DNA of 64,000 bases, from assembly GCA_025677825.1 (NCBI GenBank), contig JAIXMO010000010.1, positions 620,001 through 684,000 of the forward strand. The letters are read 5' to 3'. Origin of the DNA: Helicostylum pulchrum. Taxonomy: Eukaryota; Mucoromycota; Mucoromycetes; Mucorales; Mucoraceae. Position 1 is the first letter of the stretch, and every line of letters begins with the position of its first letter. Made by a program: the position numbers and the translations under genes. Shown piece by piece: positions 43,244 through 55,399 of this stretch. The notes beneath the pieces are model-generated. The model made no database searches. It was not told the origin of the DNA and saw only the letters and a list, made by a program, of their open reading frames with translations.

Positions 43244-46200
43244 TTTCTTTTGAGTTTTTCTAAGAATGTTTTTTTTATGAGTTGTATTGCTATGTAATAT
43301 TACACAGGGAATTCATTAGTACACGTTCTATTCACACGTCAGAAAAGAGAGTGTGGTATATTATGTTTCACTTAACTTTATAAAGCATTTTTTAGAAAAG
43401 CAGCTCGATATCTATACGCTATTATAGTCGTGGTGGACCACCTTTGAGGGCTAGTAACAAGTGCTCTTATGCACGACGGTTGCTAGAAGCAGAACGGTAT
43501 CCTTTTGTACGGACATAGAAAAAGAAAAAGAGAAAGAAAAATGATTATTTATGATAAAAAAAAAGATTAATTTTATTACGTTTCTTCTGATAAAATACAA
43601 AGTCTATACTTTCTCATGCGATGTATTTAATTAATGCTACCGGTTTACAGAGTTACAATATTTTACGGACTCTATGTTTTTCATATAGAATATACTCTTC
43701 GAGGGGATAGAACAGTCAACTTCGGTCGTCAGCTGAATGCTAAACCTCTTGAAAAAATTTATACAATCTTTTGTTACGTCAATGTTTTGCTACCTAATTA
43801 TCTGTATAAGTAACTAAAGTAAAAAAATGAAAAGAAGGAAGGGAGAGAAATAGTTGGCTTAATCAAGTTAATTCTGTCAGCGTTTAAAGTTGATGAAAAA
43901 GGGTAATGCTTAAACAAGTGACCTCATAAGTAAAGGGACCACATTGCATTCGATCCATTGGTGCTAAGAGAATTTATTTCATATGTTTCAAGATCGACAA
44001 AGTTTGCTCATTTTTACGAAGTTGAAGTAAAAAAATCACCTGAATTAAGCTTAATTGTTTGATTAAATGCTACAAACGGCAGTATCCGGGTAACACAGAA
44101 GTTTTTTTTTTTTGCCGTATTCTGTATGTAATAAAAAGACGCCCAGTTGCAATTTACGAGATTTTAAAACTTGATATGCGTATATAGTATATTTACACAC
44201 AATACAAAACGCTTAATAGTATCTATCTCGTAATAAAACTAAATGTAAACGATTAGAAACATATTTTGAACCAATAGGCTGTACCGACCAAAAATTATTG
44301 ATCAAAATCTCGTGATAAGTAGCTCAATCAATGTACCAAGTAATGCGTTTCTTTCAGACTGCTGATAAATTCAAATCTACATACATATATACTTTATGCT
44401 TCTTTTTAAATTTGTAAAGAACAAAATAGAATGTCATAGATGTGTATAGTTTATAAATAAAAAAAGTTCTACTAGTATGGAGGGTTTTCGCTTTTTAAAA
44501 AATAAGTACAAGAAGCTGACTCTTAGATCTAAAAATTACATCAATTGAAATATATACCGAGAATTAAACGAAAACCAGGGCTTCGATAAATATAATTACG
44601 TTTCAATATAATTTACAACACATCGACACGTACTAGTTAGCCCTTTTTTTATTATTATTACATAGATGATACATGAGTAATGAGGGGATATATACCCAAG
44701 TTTTATTTATATATAGAACTGAAAAAGGGAGACTTAAAAACGAAAACTATTGTCTTTTAACTATCATTAACTCCTATTTAATTTTAAAAATAAAAAAGTA
44801 CAACAATGATCGTAAACGAAAGCATTTTACATATCCTTTAGATTTATTAAGTGTTCTTTTTTTAAAAAAAGATCCTACCGAATAAGTATAATATAAAATC
44901 CTTTTTTTTTTACTCGCATTTATAGTAATAGGGCCATGACAGTGCATTGAAAAGTTATCAAAAAAATCGATGCAAAAAAGTGCAGGCGATTTAACAGTTG
45001 TATATCAAACTATGGTTTACATGTTAATAAACTGGAGTTCCAAGGGATACATATAATTATGTAATCCCACAAGACGGAATATCTTAAAACCCCATTTGCG
45101 ATTACCAGAATTCCTTTCGTGTAAATATGACAACAGTTTCAGCGTACCTCGAACATGAACTATTCTTTAAATATACTAGATCATGAGGGGGGCAGAAGTT
45201 AAAAAAAAAACGGCTTCACGGCTTCAAGAGATCTAACTGGTTATTATTTATAAGAAGAGGTTAAAAGTTTTGACAAGTCTTTTTGTATTTTAATGCCAGA
45301 ACTTTTTTATGTGAAGAAAATTACGCAATTGAAAAAGGGAGAGTACTCACAAAATTGGTTATCAAAAACGTGCACTCATAAGATATTACTGTCGATGGTA
45401 TCATAATGAGACAAGTAAGATGTAATTATCACGTAAATCGTATATATTTTTATATGAACCGAGAAGTATGAACATGTATATTTTTGTCATCGATGCATGA
45501 AAAAGTTAATGTATATTCTAAATAAACAGACTAAATATATGCAGAGTTTCATAGATATATCAATTTGTCTAGATCTGTATTTTTTTTTTTCTTCTTTCCT
45601 TCTAGCTTTGGCACGATTGTTTGAGGGATACCTTTTATTTTTTTTCACCCTTTTTTTCCCCGCAGACTTGACTACATTCCTGGTCAATTTGTTCAAGTAA
45701 TAAACTTATAAGGAATTGGTAAGTTTCGATATGTGTTTGAAGGAAGGAAATATAGACTTAGCGATATTTATCTCTCTAACAAATCAACCAAATAAATTTC
45801 ATAAAATTTTCCCCTCTTTCCATTTAAATTGTAATCCGTTTTACAAACTTCTGGTATACAATTTTCAAGGGTATTGTTAGTTTTGTGAATTATTTTCACG
45901 GATCGATAAAAATTAGACCAACGACTCATTGGTTTACGAGCATGGCTATTAACTTTATCATGCAACATCAAAAATAGTAGGTGTACCACACTGTGTAACA
46001 AAGATTGATTGATGCCATTGTATTGTTTGACAACTACCAAATTTTTTTTTTTGCAAGTACTTTTTTTTATCTGGCTGCGTAGGTTCTACAACATAGGATG
46101 ACATAAGAAATATAGAATGAAGTGGTACGTCGTGTAGAACTTTGGGAGGTCACGACCATGAATGTAGTCCCGCAAGTTGGGAGCTTTAAAAAAAAATGTC

Positions 46201-46377
46201 ATGTGTGACCATTGGCTATAAAAGACCATTAACTTTAAAATAATAAATAAAACTTATCTTTCTTTTCTTTTACTTCGTAATCTAAAACGCCTACCGCGTG
46301 ATTTTTTTTTAAAAAAAAGACAAGGCCGCAAACTGGTACCGTGAGCACTGTATATTTCCATCTTGCATAAAAAGCTC
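43244..46377. other. Largest gene-free region of the window
   Basis: About 3.1 kb without a supportable gene. Short frames (for example 45768-46040 minus, 90 aa, and 44673-44885 plus) lack start context, introns or family features. No tRNA-like cloverleaf, terminal repeat or satellite was noticed. Could be a decayed element or the long promoter of the RhoGEF gene. Confidence 0.5.
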
Positions 46378-48470
46378 ATGTCTGCAGCACCGAAATCACC
46401 TAAAAATTTAAAAGATCAGCCCCTTCCGGCCCAACCTATAAAACCTGATTCTTTTAAGCGCTGTGCTACATCCTTATTAAGTAAATTTTCGCTAGCATCT
46501 ATTAAACCTGAACAAGTCTTGAGAAGACGAGGCAGTATTAGTTCCAAGAAGTCACCGACAGAAAATAAAACGATACATGATAGTAAGATGAAGAGAAAAA
46601 TATCCAATCTTTCTATTTCATCTATTCTAGAAAACAAAAACGGGAACGATAACATCAGTATTTACAGTTACCCGTCATTGCCATCGTCACCATTGTTTGA
46701 CAACAGCCCGCGATTAGAAGGACACAGTGTAACATATAAAAACAAAGCGGGGGACGAATTGCCTATAAAAACATCAGCTCATAATCCACAATACCGTATT
46801 CAACCTGTTAATATGTTGTCTGAACTTGGTCAGGAGGTTCAAGCAGCTCAACTTCCTCATACTGCTCCAACAAACATTGGCGTACAACCACATTTTAAAT
46901 CTAATATATCTATAGATACGACGGAACATAATGCAAATATGGATATTAGTAGGCCCAACTTTATTCGACAAAAATCAATGTCGACACCTCTCAAGACCTC
47001 CATTTCTTTTATACAAACATTAGATAAGAGTCCAGCTGCAGTAGACTGCGTTGTTGAAGGAAACCCTGGACTCTCCTATATCCATAGTAATTCTACCAGT
47101 GATGATGAGGAAGTCACAACACCTACCACATCTACTTTATGCACTTTAGAGACCTGGTCATCGGCCGATGAAGCTGTAGAATCCCCCATGAACTTCTATG
47201 CCAGAACTAACGGTAGTGTAGATTTAACAAATTGCTCGCCAAATCAACGTACAGTGATGAATCCCATGTATAGACAACAAATTCAAAAACGAAATACCCT
47301 TTGTTTCAACGATAGTAATTTTTCAAAGAGTCGGGAATGTACCAGGAGCGATAGTTTAGATAGATCTACAAGCACAAACTCCTCATCTTCTGCTTCATCT
47401 TCTGGAAGTGTTTCTGTTAAATGTGATAAAAAGGAAGTTAAATTTGGAAAATCTGAAGTTCAAAAGAGGATGTTGAAAGCGAATACAATGTGGCGTATAA
47501 ACATCCAGTTAAAAAAAACCAGCAAGGAAAAACAAATATCAAAGGTATGCATATTTTTAAGTAAGAAAAAAAAAGGGGATAAAGAGTAAATATATTAAGG
47601 CCATATCATATATAGCCTAAGGTTAACTTACAAGATCAAGCAATAGTTCGATTTATTATAAATGAACTATACTCCACGGAAAAATCATTTCATCAGTTTT
47701 TACTATTCATTCGTTCGGTAATAATAACGTTTTATTTTAAATGTCACTCTCAAATAGTTGCCCCCCTCCCCTAATTAATGTATATTCGAAATCTGTAGAA
47801 CTATATGGAACCTATGCAAATTGCTTCTCAATCTAAAAATCCGCTAGTAAATTCCAACGATATCTATGTATTGTTTAATCCCTTACTAGAATTAATCACA
47901 ATGTCTGAAGTTTTTTTGGTAAAACTAGAAGAGTATGTGCAAGGAACAAGTTTGCAAGATATGAACCCCGACATGGCGATTGGTTATATCTTTAAGGAAT
48001 TAGAACATTATTTTGGCGCATTTTTGAAATATGCAGTTCATTACCGATGTCACTTGAAAGCAATTCGTCGCGCAAGTAATACCGGCTACATACTAAAAAT
48101 TGATCAGAAATCTAAATCTTTAAAAAAGGAAAATAACCGATTAGGCTTGGCCGATTATTTGATTGCTCCATTTCAAAGAGTACCGCGCTATGGTTTATTA
48201 ATAAAAGGTAAAGTGTAGCAATCATGGGGGGTTTCTTTTTAAAAAAACAAGTATATCTCTAATACGCTATCCATAATAGATCTTTTACGACATACTGAAG
48301 CTAACCTACTTGATAACTATCAAACTAATAATTTGATTTATGCTCAAAATATTATTGATGGTTTGGCAATTACTATGAATCAAGTTCTAGAAGAAAAAAA
48401 TTCAAAATCTCCATTTTTATCATCGTTTTACCCCTTTAACACACAAGCTCTCTCGAGTCATACAGTTTAA
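46378..48470 (+). CDS. RhoGEF with DH domain but no PH domain
   Basis: Predicted guanine-nucleotide exchange factor for Rho-family GTPases. Exons: 46378-47544, 47622-47717, 47799-48207, 48280-48470; 620 aa. Residues 1-385 are low-complexity (Ser, Thr, Lys, Pro) with basic and phosphosite-like clusters (RRRGSISSKK, RSDSLDRSTSTNSSSS). The DH domain spans about 395-600. CR1 is IVRFIINELYSTEKSFHQFL; CR3 is LADYLIAPFQRVPRYGLLIK followed by DLLRHTEANLL. The last DH helix is present (NIIDGLAITMNQVLEE), and the protein stops about 20 residues later, with no PH domain. The start ATG at 46378 is the first in frame. Exon 2 needs the donor GTAATA at 47718. The 3' UTR has an 11-C run at 48484-48494. Confidence 0.85.
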
Positions 48471-49315
48471 TAGATCGATTATACCCCCCCCCCCTCTTAC
48501 TTTATTCTAATCTAATACTTGTATATATATATACGACACTGGTTTTGTTATCTTCCTTGTACAAACATATTAAATAAAGTATCGAAAACCAAGTATCAGT
48601 AATTCGATTATATAATATAATCATCCTACTAGCGAGTCGATACCTTTTAATGCTAGACTTCCACTACAGTGTCTGAAGATATAATTCTGGAAACAAGCTG
48701 AAGTGCCATTTTTTTTTGTGTTAAAAAATGTTGTAACGACAAGTATAGATCATTATTAAATAAATCAGATGTGCCAATAGACCTCTATTTGATACTTCTG
48801 AAGCAAAGAAATGCACTTACGGCAACCGGTCATTTTATTTACGTTATACGTGCTCCCAAACAATGGATACGGGAACTCATCAGCCAATTCATGCCGAGAA
48901 ACTCCATTGTTTTTTTGTTTGTTTTCGAGTGCTATACCGGATTGATGTATGCGTCTGAAGACTGTCAAGGTTTGTGATGTGTATATTGACGGTTAAAACA
49001 CTACGGAAAACAAAATGAAAAAGGAAAAAGACTATCTTCAAAAAGACGGTTACTAGTTGCTCATTAAATACCTTATTATTCCGGCGAAAACGTAACCGAC
49101 AAGAATGATACCCGAACGAAGTGACAAGACCAACTGTAAGAACAAACAGATTCTTAATGCACCAGTTTACACTGTGAGTCCATTCTTTTGAAGTGGCGAC
49201 AGTTACATATGTGACTGGGATATTCGACGTCATGGAGGAGGAACACGATGATTTTTTCAGTTTAAAAAAAAACCTTCTGTCTCAAAAAAACCATCTTGAA
49301 TATAATAAATATATT
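48471..49315. other. Gene-free stretch between the RhoGEF and eIF4A-III genes
   Basis: About 840 bp, AT-rich, with an 11-C run at 48484-48494. Short overlapping frames here are not convincing. Presumed 3' UTR plus the eIF4A-III promoter. Confidence 0.5.
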
Positions 49316-50917
49316 ATGTCCTTCGATCATTCAAATGATGACAAGCTCGCTTTCGAGACTTCTGAAAGTGTAAATATACAAATGAAAACCATGTGTATAC
49401 GTTTAAAAGCGACGATATTGATTGGAATATTCTCTTTCTTTTTTTTGTATTTGTAGGTCAAAGTCGTTCCCACTTTCGATTCCATTGGTTTAAAGGAAGA
49501 TTTACTTCGTGGTATTTACGCTTATAACTTTGAAAAGCCCTCCGCTATTCAACAAAGAGGTTTGTCTCAAGATACCGAAAAAAAAAAATTTTAAAAGAGA
49601 GAATTCTGTTACTGATATTTTATTATTTTGATGATAGCTATTGTCCCTATTATTAAAGGACGTGATGTTATTGCACAAGCCCAGTCTGGTACTGGTAAAA
49701 CCGCCACTTTCTCTATTTCAACATTGCAAGTTATTGATACAACTATTAAGGAAACACAGGCATTGATTTTATCACCTACACGTGAATTGGCTACACAAAT
49801 TCAAAGTGTTGTTTTGGCACTTGGCGATTATATGAATGTTCAATGTCACGCTTGTATTGGTGGTACCAGTGTCGGTGAAGATATTCGTAAGTTGGAAGCT
49901 GGTGTACAAGTTATTTCTGGTACACCCGGTCGTGTTTATGATATGATCCGTCGTCGTACTTTGCGTACTCGTAACATTAAAATGCTTGTACTTGATGAAG
50001 CTGATGAACTTTTAAACCGTGGTTTCAAAGATCAAATCTATGATGTCTATCGTTATCTTCCTCCTGGAACTCAAGTTGTCCTTTTATCTGCTACACTTCC
50101 TAACGATGTTTTAGAAATGACCAGTAACTTTATGACAGATCCTATTCGTATTCTTGTTAAGCGTGATGAATTGACTTTGGAAGGTATTAAGCAATTCTTT
50201 GTTGCTGTTGAACGTGAAGAATGGAAATTCGATACTTTATGTGATCTTTACGATACATTAACAATTACACAAGCTGTTATCTTTTGTAATACTAGAAGAA
50301 AGGTAAAAAAAAATTAGATAGTGTGCGGTGTATATTGAAGGAAAGAACAGACTTTTTAATACGGTTATGTTGTAGGTTGATTGGTTAACTGAAAAGATGA
50401 GAGAGGCAAACTTTACTGTTTCTGCCATGCACGGTGAAATGCCTCAAAAGGAACGTGATGCTATTATGCAAGAGTTCCGTCAAGGTGCTAGGTAAGTTTT
50501 GACAGGTTAATTTTGTAATGGGTTCGTACTAACATAAATAAATAGTCGTGTTTTAATCACAACTGATGTCTGGGCTCGTGGTATTGATGTTCAACAAGTT
50601 TCATTAGTTATTAAGTGAGTTTTAGAGTTAGAAAAGGAAAAGAAGCTGGTATTTATTTGATTATTTCTTTAGCTACGATTTACCTGCCAACCGTGAAAAC
50701 TATATTCATCGTATTGGTAGATCTGGTCGTTTCGGTCGTAAGGGTGTTGCAATCAACTTTGTAAAGAATGACGATCTCAAGATTTTGCGTGATATTGAAC
50801 AATATTATAGTACCCAAATTGATGAGATGCCAATGAATGGTAAGGGCTTTTAAACTGTTTTTTAAAAAAGTATATAACTAATATCTTTATATTTTTGTAG
50901 TCACCGATTTGATTTAA
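49316..50917 (+). CDS. EIF4A3: ATP-dependent RNA helicase eIF4A-III (exon-junction complex core)
   Basis: DEAD-box helicase that clamps RNA in the exon-junction complex; the closest yeast relative is Fal1. Exons: 49316-49369, 49457-49559, 49638-50302, 50376-50491, 50546-50614, 50673-50839, 50901-50917; 396 aa. Motifs in order: Q motif (KPSAIQQR), motif I QSGTGKT, Ia [59 protein letters not shown]. It ends [22 protein letters not shown] and [12 protein letters not shown] favour eIF4A-III over eIF4A-I. The first exon encodes just the short N-terminus. One intron uses the unusual donor GTTTGT. Retention of eIF4A-III fits an intron-rich genome. Confidence 0.94.
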
Positions 50918-51392
50918 TTTAAGAAAGAAAAAAGCAGAAACTTCACACTATTTGTTTTAATGCAATAGAAACCCCCATAAAAAAATAAAATAATGATACT
51001 ATACAAAAAAAAGAGCCTGCAAAATAATTAATCTGTGAAGGTATTAGAAGTATATATCTCTTACATTGTTGAAATAACAACGAGAAGAGTACTGGAATAG
51101 AGTATCGGGTAAAAGCTAGAAGCGTTCTCTTAGATGTAAACTTGTTAGATATACTTTCATAAAATGGTCCAATATCTTAGTAACAACCTCTTGACAGGTT
51201 GCATAGTTGTGTAAAAAAAGCCCACGCTTCAAGGTTTCTTAACACCGCCACTTATCCTTTTTAATAGGAGCCTATAAGTGACTTGCCAGATCTCATTTCG
51301 ACTCATCTTGTTTAAGATTTTTTTCTATTTTAGCTCGCATCAATAGTTTCTAATATTTCCCTTTTTTTCCCTTAAACTTTTTTAAAAATAAT
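50918..51392. other. Intergenic region, eIF4A-III / PLP glutaminase
   Basis: About 475 bp, AT-rich, no coding frame. No PDX1/SNZ partner gene lies here, although the two are often adjacent in fungi. Confidence 0.5.
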
Positions 51393-52087
51393 ATGTCTGC
51401 TGCTACTCTCACTGTCGGTGTTCTTGGTAAGTGTAATAAGAGAGTGTGAACTGGGACGAGATCACTGAACAAAAACAAAGAATAGCCTTACAAGGTGCTT
51501 TTATTGAACATATCCACATGTTGAATAAAATCCCTGAAGTAAAGGAAGCTGTTCCTGTTCGTACCGAGGAACAATTAAACTCGATCGACTGTTTGATTAT
51601 TCCCGGTGGCGAGTCTACTGCTATGGCGTTGATCGCTGAGCGTTGTAACATGTTGGAGCCTCTTCGTGCCTTTGTTCAAAAGAAGCCTACCTGGGGTACC
51701 TGCGCAGGTATGATCATGTTAGCCAAGGAAGCTACAGGAGCCAAGAAGGGCGGTCAACAATTATTCAACGGTTTGGATGTTGTCGTAAACCGTAACCAAT
51801 TTGGTACTCAAAAGGAAAGCTTCCAAACCATGTTGCATTTACCTGAGATTTTGGGTGAACAACCTTTTCCTGCTGTCTTTATTCGTGCCCCTGTTATCTC
51901 TCAAATTAAGTCTGACGACGTCAAGATTGTTGGTAGATTAGAGCACAAGCATGGCCAAACTGAAGCTGAAACTGCTGTCGCTGTTATTCAAAATCACCTT
52001 TTCGCTACCGCTTTCCATCCTGAATTAACTAGCGATAACCGTCTTCATCAATTCTTTGTCAGCTTCGCTTTAAAGCACAAGAACTAA
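51393..52087 (+). CDS. PDX2: Pyridoxal 5'-phosphate synthase glutaminase subunit (Pdx2/SNO)
   Basis: Class-I glutaminase that hydrolyses glutamine and feeds ammonia to the Pdx1/SNZ synthase for vitamin B6. Exons: 51393-51426 and 51486-52087; 211 aa. Intron 1 (59 bp) splits the opening TLTVGVLALQGAFIEH. Active-site elements: LIIPGGESTAMAL (GGES), the nucleophile Cys in TWGTCAGMIMLA, and the His/Glu of the triad in ATAFHPELTSDNRLH. Other family marks: DVVVNRNQFGTQKESF and FIRAPVI. Complete, with the family's usual length (about 190-220 aa). The synthase partner must lie elsewhere in the genome. Confidence 0.95.
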
Positions 52088-52183
52088 AATACCCTCTTTT
52101 AGAAAAAAAAAAAAGTAGATAGAATATATTTTATATATACATAGAAAAAAAAGTGCATTATTATTATAATTATTATTATTAAA

Positions 52184-53604
52184 TTATTTATGGGATCCGA
52201 TTTTGTCGATATTAATCTTTTCATCAACATTGGAAGCATCCGAGTAACTTTGACTGGAAGCAGATGAAACCATAAACGTTGTTTCTTTTTTACTAGGGAA
52301 TGCTTTTGCATGTGAATAAACCATTCCTGCAACAAAACCTAAGGAGAAAAAAATGAATATGTCAGCATTTTTTTTGTATTAAAAACATTATAAACTTACC
52401 AATGAAAATAGCTGAGACATTACTAATTGTTGCTACATCTCCGAAGAATACAAGACCAGAAATAGCGATTGGTAGTTTGTTAAGCGATCCTACCATGGAA
52501 TAAGTAGTAGAGGAAGTAGTACGTACACACCAAGCAGATGCATAGGACATACCGAATGCTGAAACACCAGAGAAAACCATAGCCCAAATACGTGCCTGAC
52601 GTTGTTCAGGAGGGCTACAATAAAAATTAAAAAATAGTTAGTCATCTTGAGTCCCTTTTTTTATATGTGTACAATGTTACTTTACAAGTTGACTAATAAA
52701 TTACTAGCAGACCAGTCTTCTAATAATAAGCTAGGGATTAAGAGCAAAGGAATAGATAACAAGTTGTTATAATAAACGGTATCAAAATCCTTGAAATTAG
52801 TCAGCTTGATACGTTTACGCATGTACAGTACAAAAGCTGCTGAAGATATACAATTGATTGCCATCCAGAAATATCCAATCATGGTTGTATCGTTAGTAAA
52901 TACTACTGTTACATCCAACATAGACTGGAGCGCATTGCCTACATCATTCCAACCGGCAATTACCGAAGACAATGTCTGTATATTGTTAGCCCAAAGAAGA
53001 AAAAAAAAAAAAAGAACACTTACCATTAACGAAAACGAAACTAACATCATAGATGTCACACTGCCTCCGAACCAAAGTACTTCACCATAAGCAATTAAAA
53101 TAATAGTCAGGTTTTTAAAGATAGTATACACAGGAATAGGCAAATACTGTAATGCTTTAGAACCAGTGTAAATCATGGCTACCAAAAATATAACAATAGG
53201 ATACCATTTCTTGGCTATTTCACTATCAAATTCTCTGAATTTAATCAAATTTAAGAATTTAAAAATTCGCAAGAATCCAATAGTTACCAAACTCTGTGTA
53301 TATTTGAGTAAGTCAACTATATCTTATTCACTTTTTCTCCTATATATCTTACCTGTATGGTTAACAAGAAGAATACCATGTTGAAATTACCACTCACAAC
53401 GTATTTGTTAGTCACCGTCATAACAATACTGGCAATACAGTAAGTGGCAATAGGTAAAGCGGTCTTGAATGCCGGGGGTAATGATACCTTTTTTGATGCT
53501 ACAACGGAGCTGGTAGTAGGTAGCTCTAATAAACCATTTGTATTCACAGTGAGTGATATCTGTGGAGATATCATATCATCTTGACTACTTTGTCCGTACC
53601 CCAT
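52184..53604 (-). CDS. VRG4: GDP-mannose transporter, VRG4-like
   Basis: Golgi nucleotide-sugar antiporter that imports GDP-mannose for glycoprotein and glycolipid mannosylation. Exons: 53604-53353, 53293-53024, 52975-52686, 52614-52400, 52338-52184; 393 aa. About ten membrane helices in a DMT fold. Substrate motifs characteristic of VRG4: a YYNN-type block ([17 protein letters not shown]) and [16 protein letters not shown] (the GALNK motif, here with Ser for Ala). [20 protein letters not shown] also matches. The N-terminus is polar. The tail ([18 protein letters not shown]) is Ser-rich and cytosolic. The 48-bp intron between exons 2 and 3 contains a long T tract. It converges on the PLP-glutaminase gene, stops about 100 bp apart. 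Confidence 0.93.
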
Positions 53605-54522
53605 ATTAAAAGAAGAGAAGAAAGAGGTACTGAAACTCTTGGAATGCTTTAGTGGGCTATTTATACTACATGTTGTCTTTATTGTTTACGTCCGTGTTGT
53701 GTATATAATTTACATATCAAAACATACCAAGATTACTATAATTGGACTCAATAAGAATTCATTTAGCCAATTGAATCATGCATTTGATAAATCGCTTATT
53801 ATCGCGTACTCGCGGATTTATCACGTACTTTCTCTTAATACGTGTCGTATAAAAAAAACCAGCAGCTTAAATTATACAATAGTGATGCAATCATGACAGA
53901 TACAGAAGATACAGACGCGATTATTGAACCTTTAGCAAGCGGAAAAGATAAACATTAAATCACTACTCGCTTTTATTTGAATTACGGTAAAAAAAAAAGC
54001 TATATCGAAAGAAGATCAGAAATTCGTTGAAAATGATAAATATAACTCTAGCATCAATCGCTAACCTAATGTAATGAATTTCCAAAAACTGGGATGACTT
54101 TCACCTTTATAAAAAAAAACACGTCGATTTTTTTCAAAATAAGTACGGCGTCTGGCTCTAAAACGTACAATTTTTTTCCCTCTTTTTATATTACCATATC
54201 ATTAAAGATTAGAATGAACAACAAAGAGAATAATTTACCTGTATTAAGAGCAGAGAGCCATAACGAAAATGTAATCTAAAACAGCATTGAATAAATGTAG
54301 CGATTAATTTTATTTATTTTAAAAATATAGAGCTCTATAACGGACCAAGATTCTCTCAAGGTAAATCGGACAGAAACCACCTCATGTATATATTTCATAG
54401 TTATTAAATAAAGTATATTATAGGCTTTAATCAAAGGCCATGTAACTAGTCAACAAACCAGATCAAAGACACATTATGAAAAGGTAATTTAATTGTTGTC
54501 AAAAGGGGGATTTATAGTAATC
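53605..54522. other. Gene-free stretch
   Basis: About 0.9 kb, AT-rich, with no supported gene; probably the VRG4 promoter and that of the coiled-coil gene. Confidence 0.5.
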
Positions 54523-55188
54523 ATGTTAACACATTTTTTTAAAAAAAAGATTGAAACTATTGAGAAGACAAAAGCAAATGACGTTAAAGGAAAAACTGCT
54601 ACGGAAAAGAATATGAAAAATCAAAACACGACAAAAAAGAACTTTGCAGAGTTAAATAAATCAGCTTCACCTACAGGATCACCTATTTTAACCAGAAGCA
54701 CAAAAAAGTCCAGCTTTCATATCCGAACAGAACATGAACGAGCTGATGCAGTAGCGATTGAGTCTACACCTGTACCCAAACATACATCCGCAATCACTAT
54801 GCATCACAGAGTTATTAAGGAGTTACAAACACCAGTAGTCGTCGTCGAAACAACGAACGCACAAGAACTTATTGAGAAATTAAACCATTTAAAGCAACAA
54901 AGAGATACAAAACAAAATAAATTACAAGAGATTAGAGAAAAAAAGCAAGTTGTTATTCGTACCAGAGTTACAATCAAAAAGCGTATTGATAAGTTAAAGA
55001 AAGAGATTACAGAACAAGAAGAGATACAAGAGGAATTACTTTCTATTATTAGCCCAATAGAAGAAAATGCATCAAGAGCTGAATCGTTAAAGGAAAAACA
55101 AGATTTAGTAGAAGAATTATTAAATACCTTATCTTTTCTTCATTATCAGATTCAAGAATTAAAGGAACAAAAGGATCAAAAAGTTTAA
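54523..55188 (+). CDS. Coiled-coil protein, function unknown
   Basis: A 221-aa single-exon protein. Residues 1-110 are Lys/Thr/Ser-rich (ASPTGSPILTRSTKKSS). From about 118 to the end it is a continuous coiled coil: ELIEKLNHLKQQRDTKQNKL, IKKRIDKLKKEITEQEEIQE, EKQDLVEELLNTLSFLHYQI. It ends ELKEQKDQKV. I do not recognise a family. The ATG at 54523 is the first good start; an earlier ATG would have to splice out of frame. The poly-A-rich start (FFKKKIETIEK) is unusual, so an upstream exon remains possible. The Ser-Pro motifs (SPTGSP) are potential phosphosites. Confidence 0.55.
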   Translation: MLTHFFKKKIETIEKTKANDVKGKTATEKNMKNQNTTKKNFAELNKSASPTGSPILTRSTKKSSFHIRTEHERADAVAIESTPVPKHTSAITMHHRVIKELQTPVVVVETTNAQELIEKLNHLKQQRDTKQNKLQEIREKKQVVIRTRVTIKKRIDKLKKEITEQEEIQEELLSIISPIEENASRAESLKEKQDLVEELLNTLSFLHYQIQELKEQKDQKV

Positions 55189-55399
55189 ATAAAATAGTCA
55201 ATCTCTTTCTTTTTTTTTACACTTACTTTCTTGTTTTAGAAAATGTTTGCATACAGTACACAAACGGAGAAGCTCTGTACAACCCAAGTGCCAAGTTGTT
55301 TACAGTTTACCAAAATAAGATTATTTTATAAGAGTTTCTTTTTTTTTTTTCCTTTTCCTTTCTTCTAATTACCATTTCTTCTTTTTATTGTTAATTATT

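Noticed and set aside
45768..46040. 90-aa minus-strand frame in the large gene-free region
   Set aside because: Reads somewhat like protein, but there is no family, intron, promoter feature or paralogue to support it.
51427..51485. Continuous reading through the PLP-glutaminase intron
   Set aside because: Open in one frame, but it would break the conserved VGVLALQGAF block; GT-AG splicing restores it.
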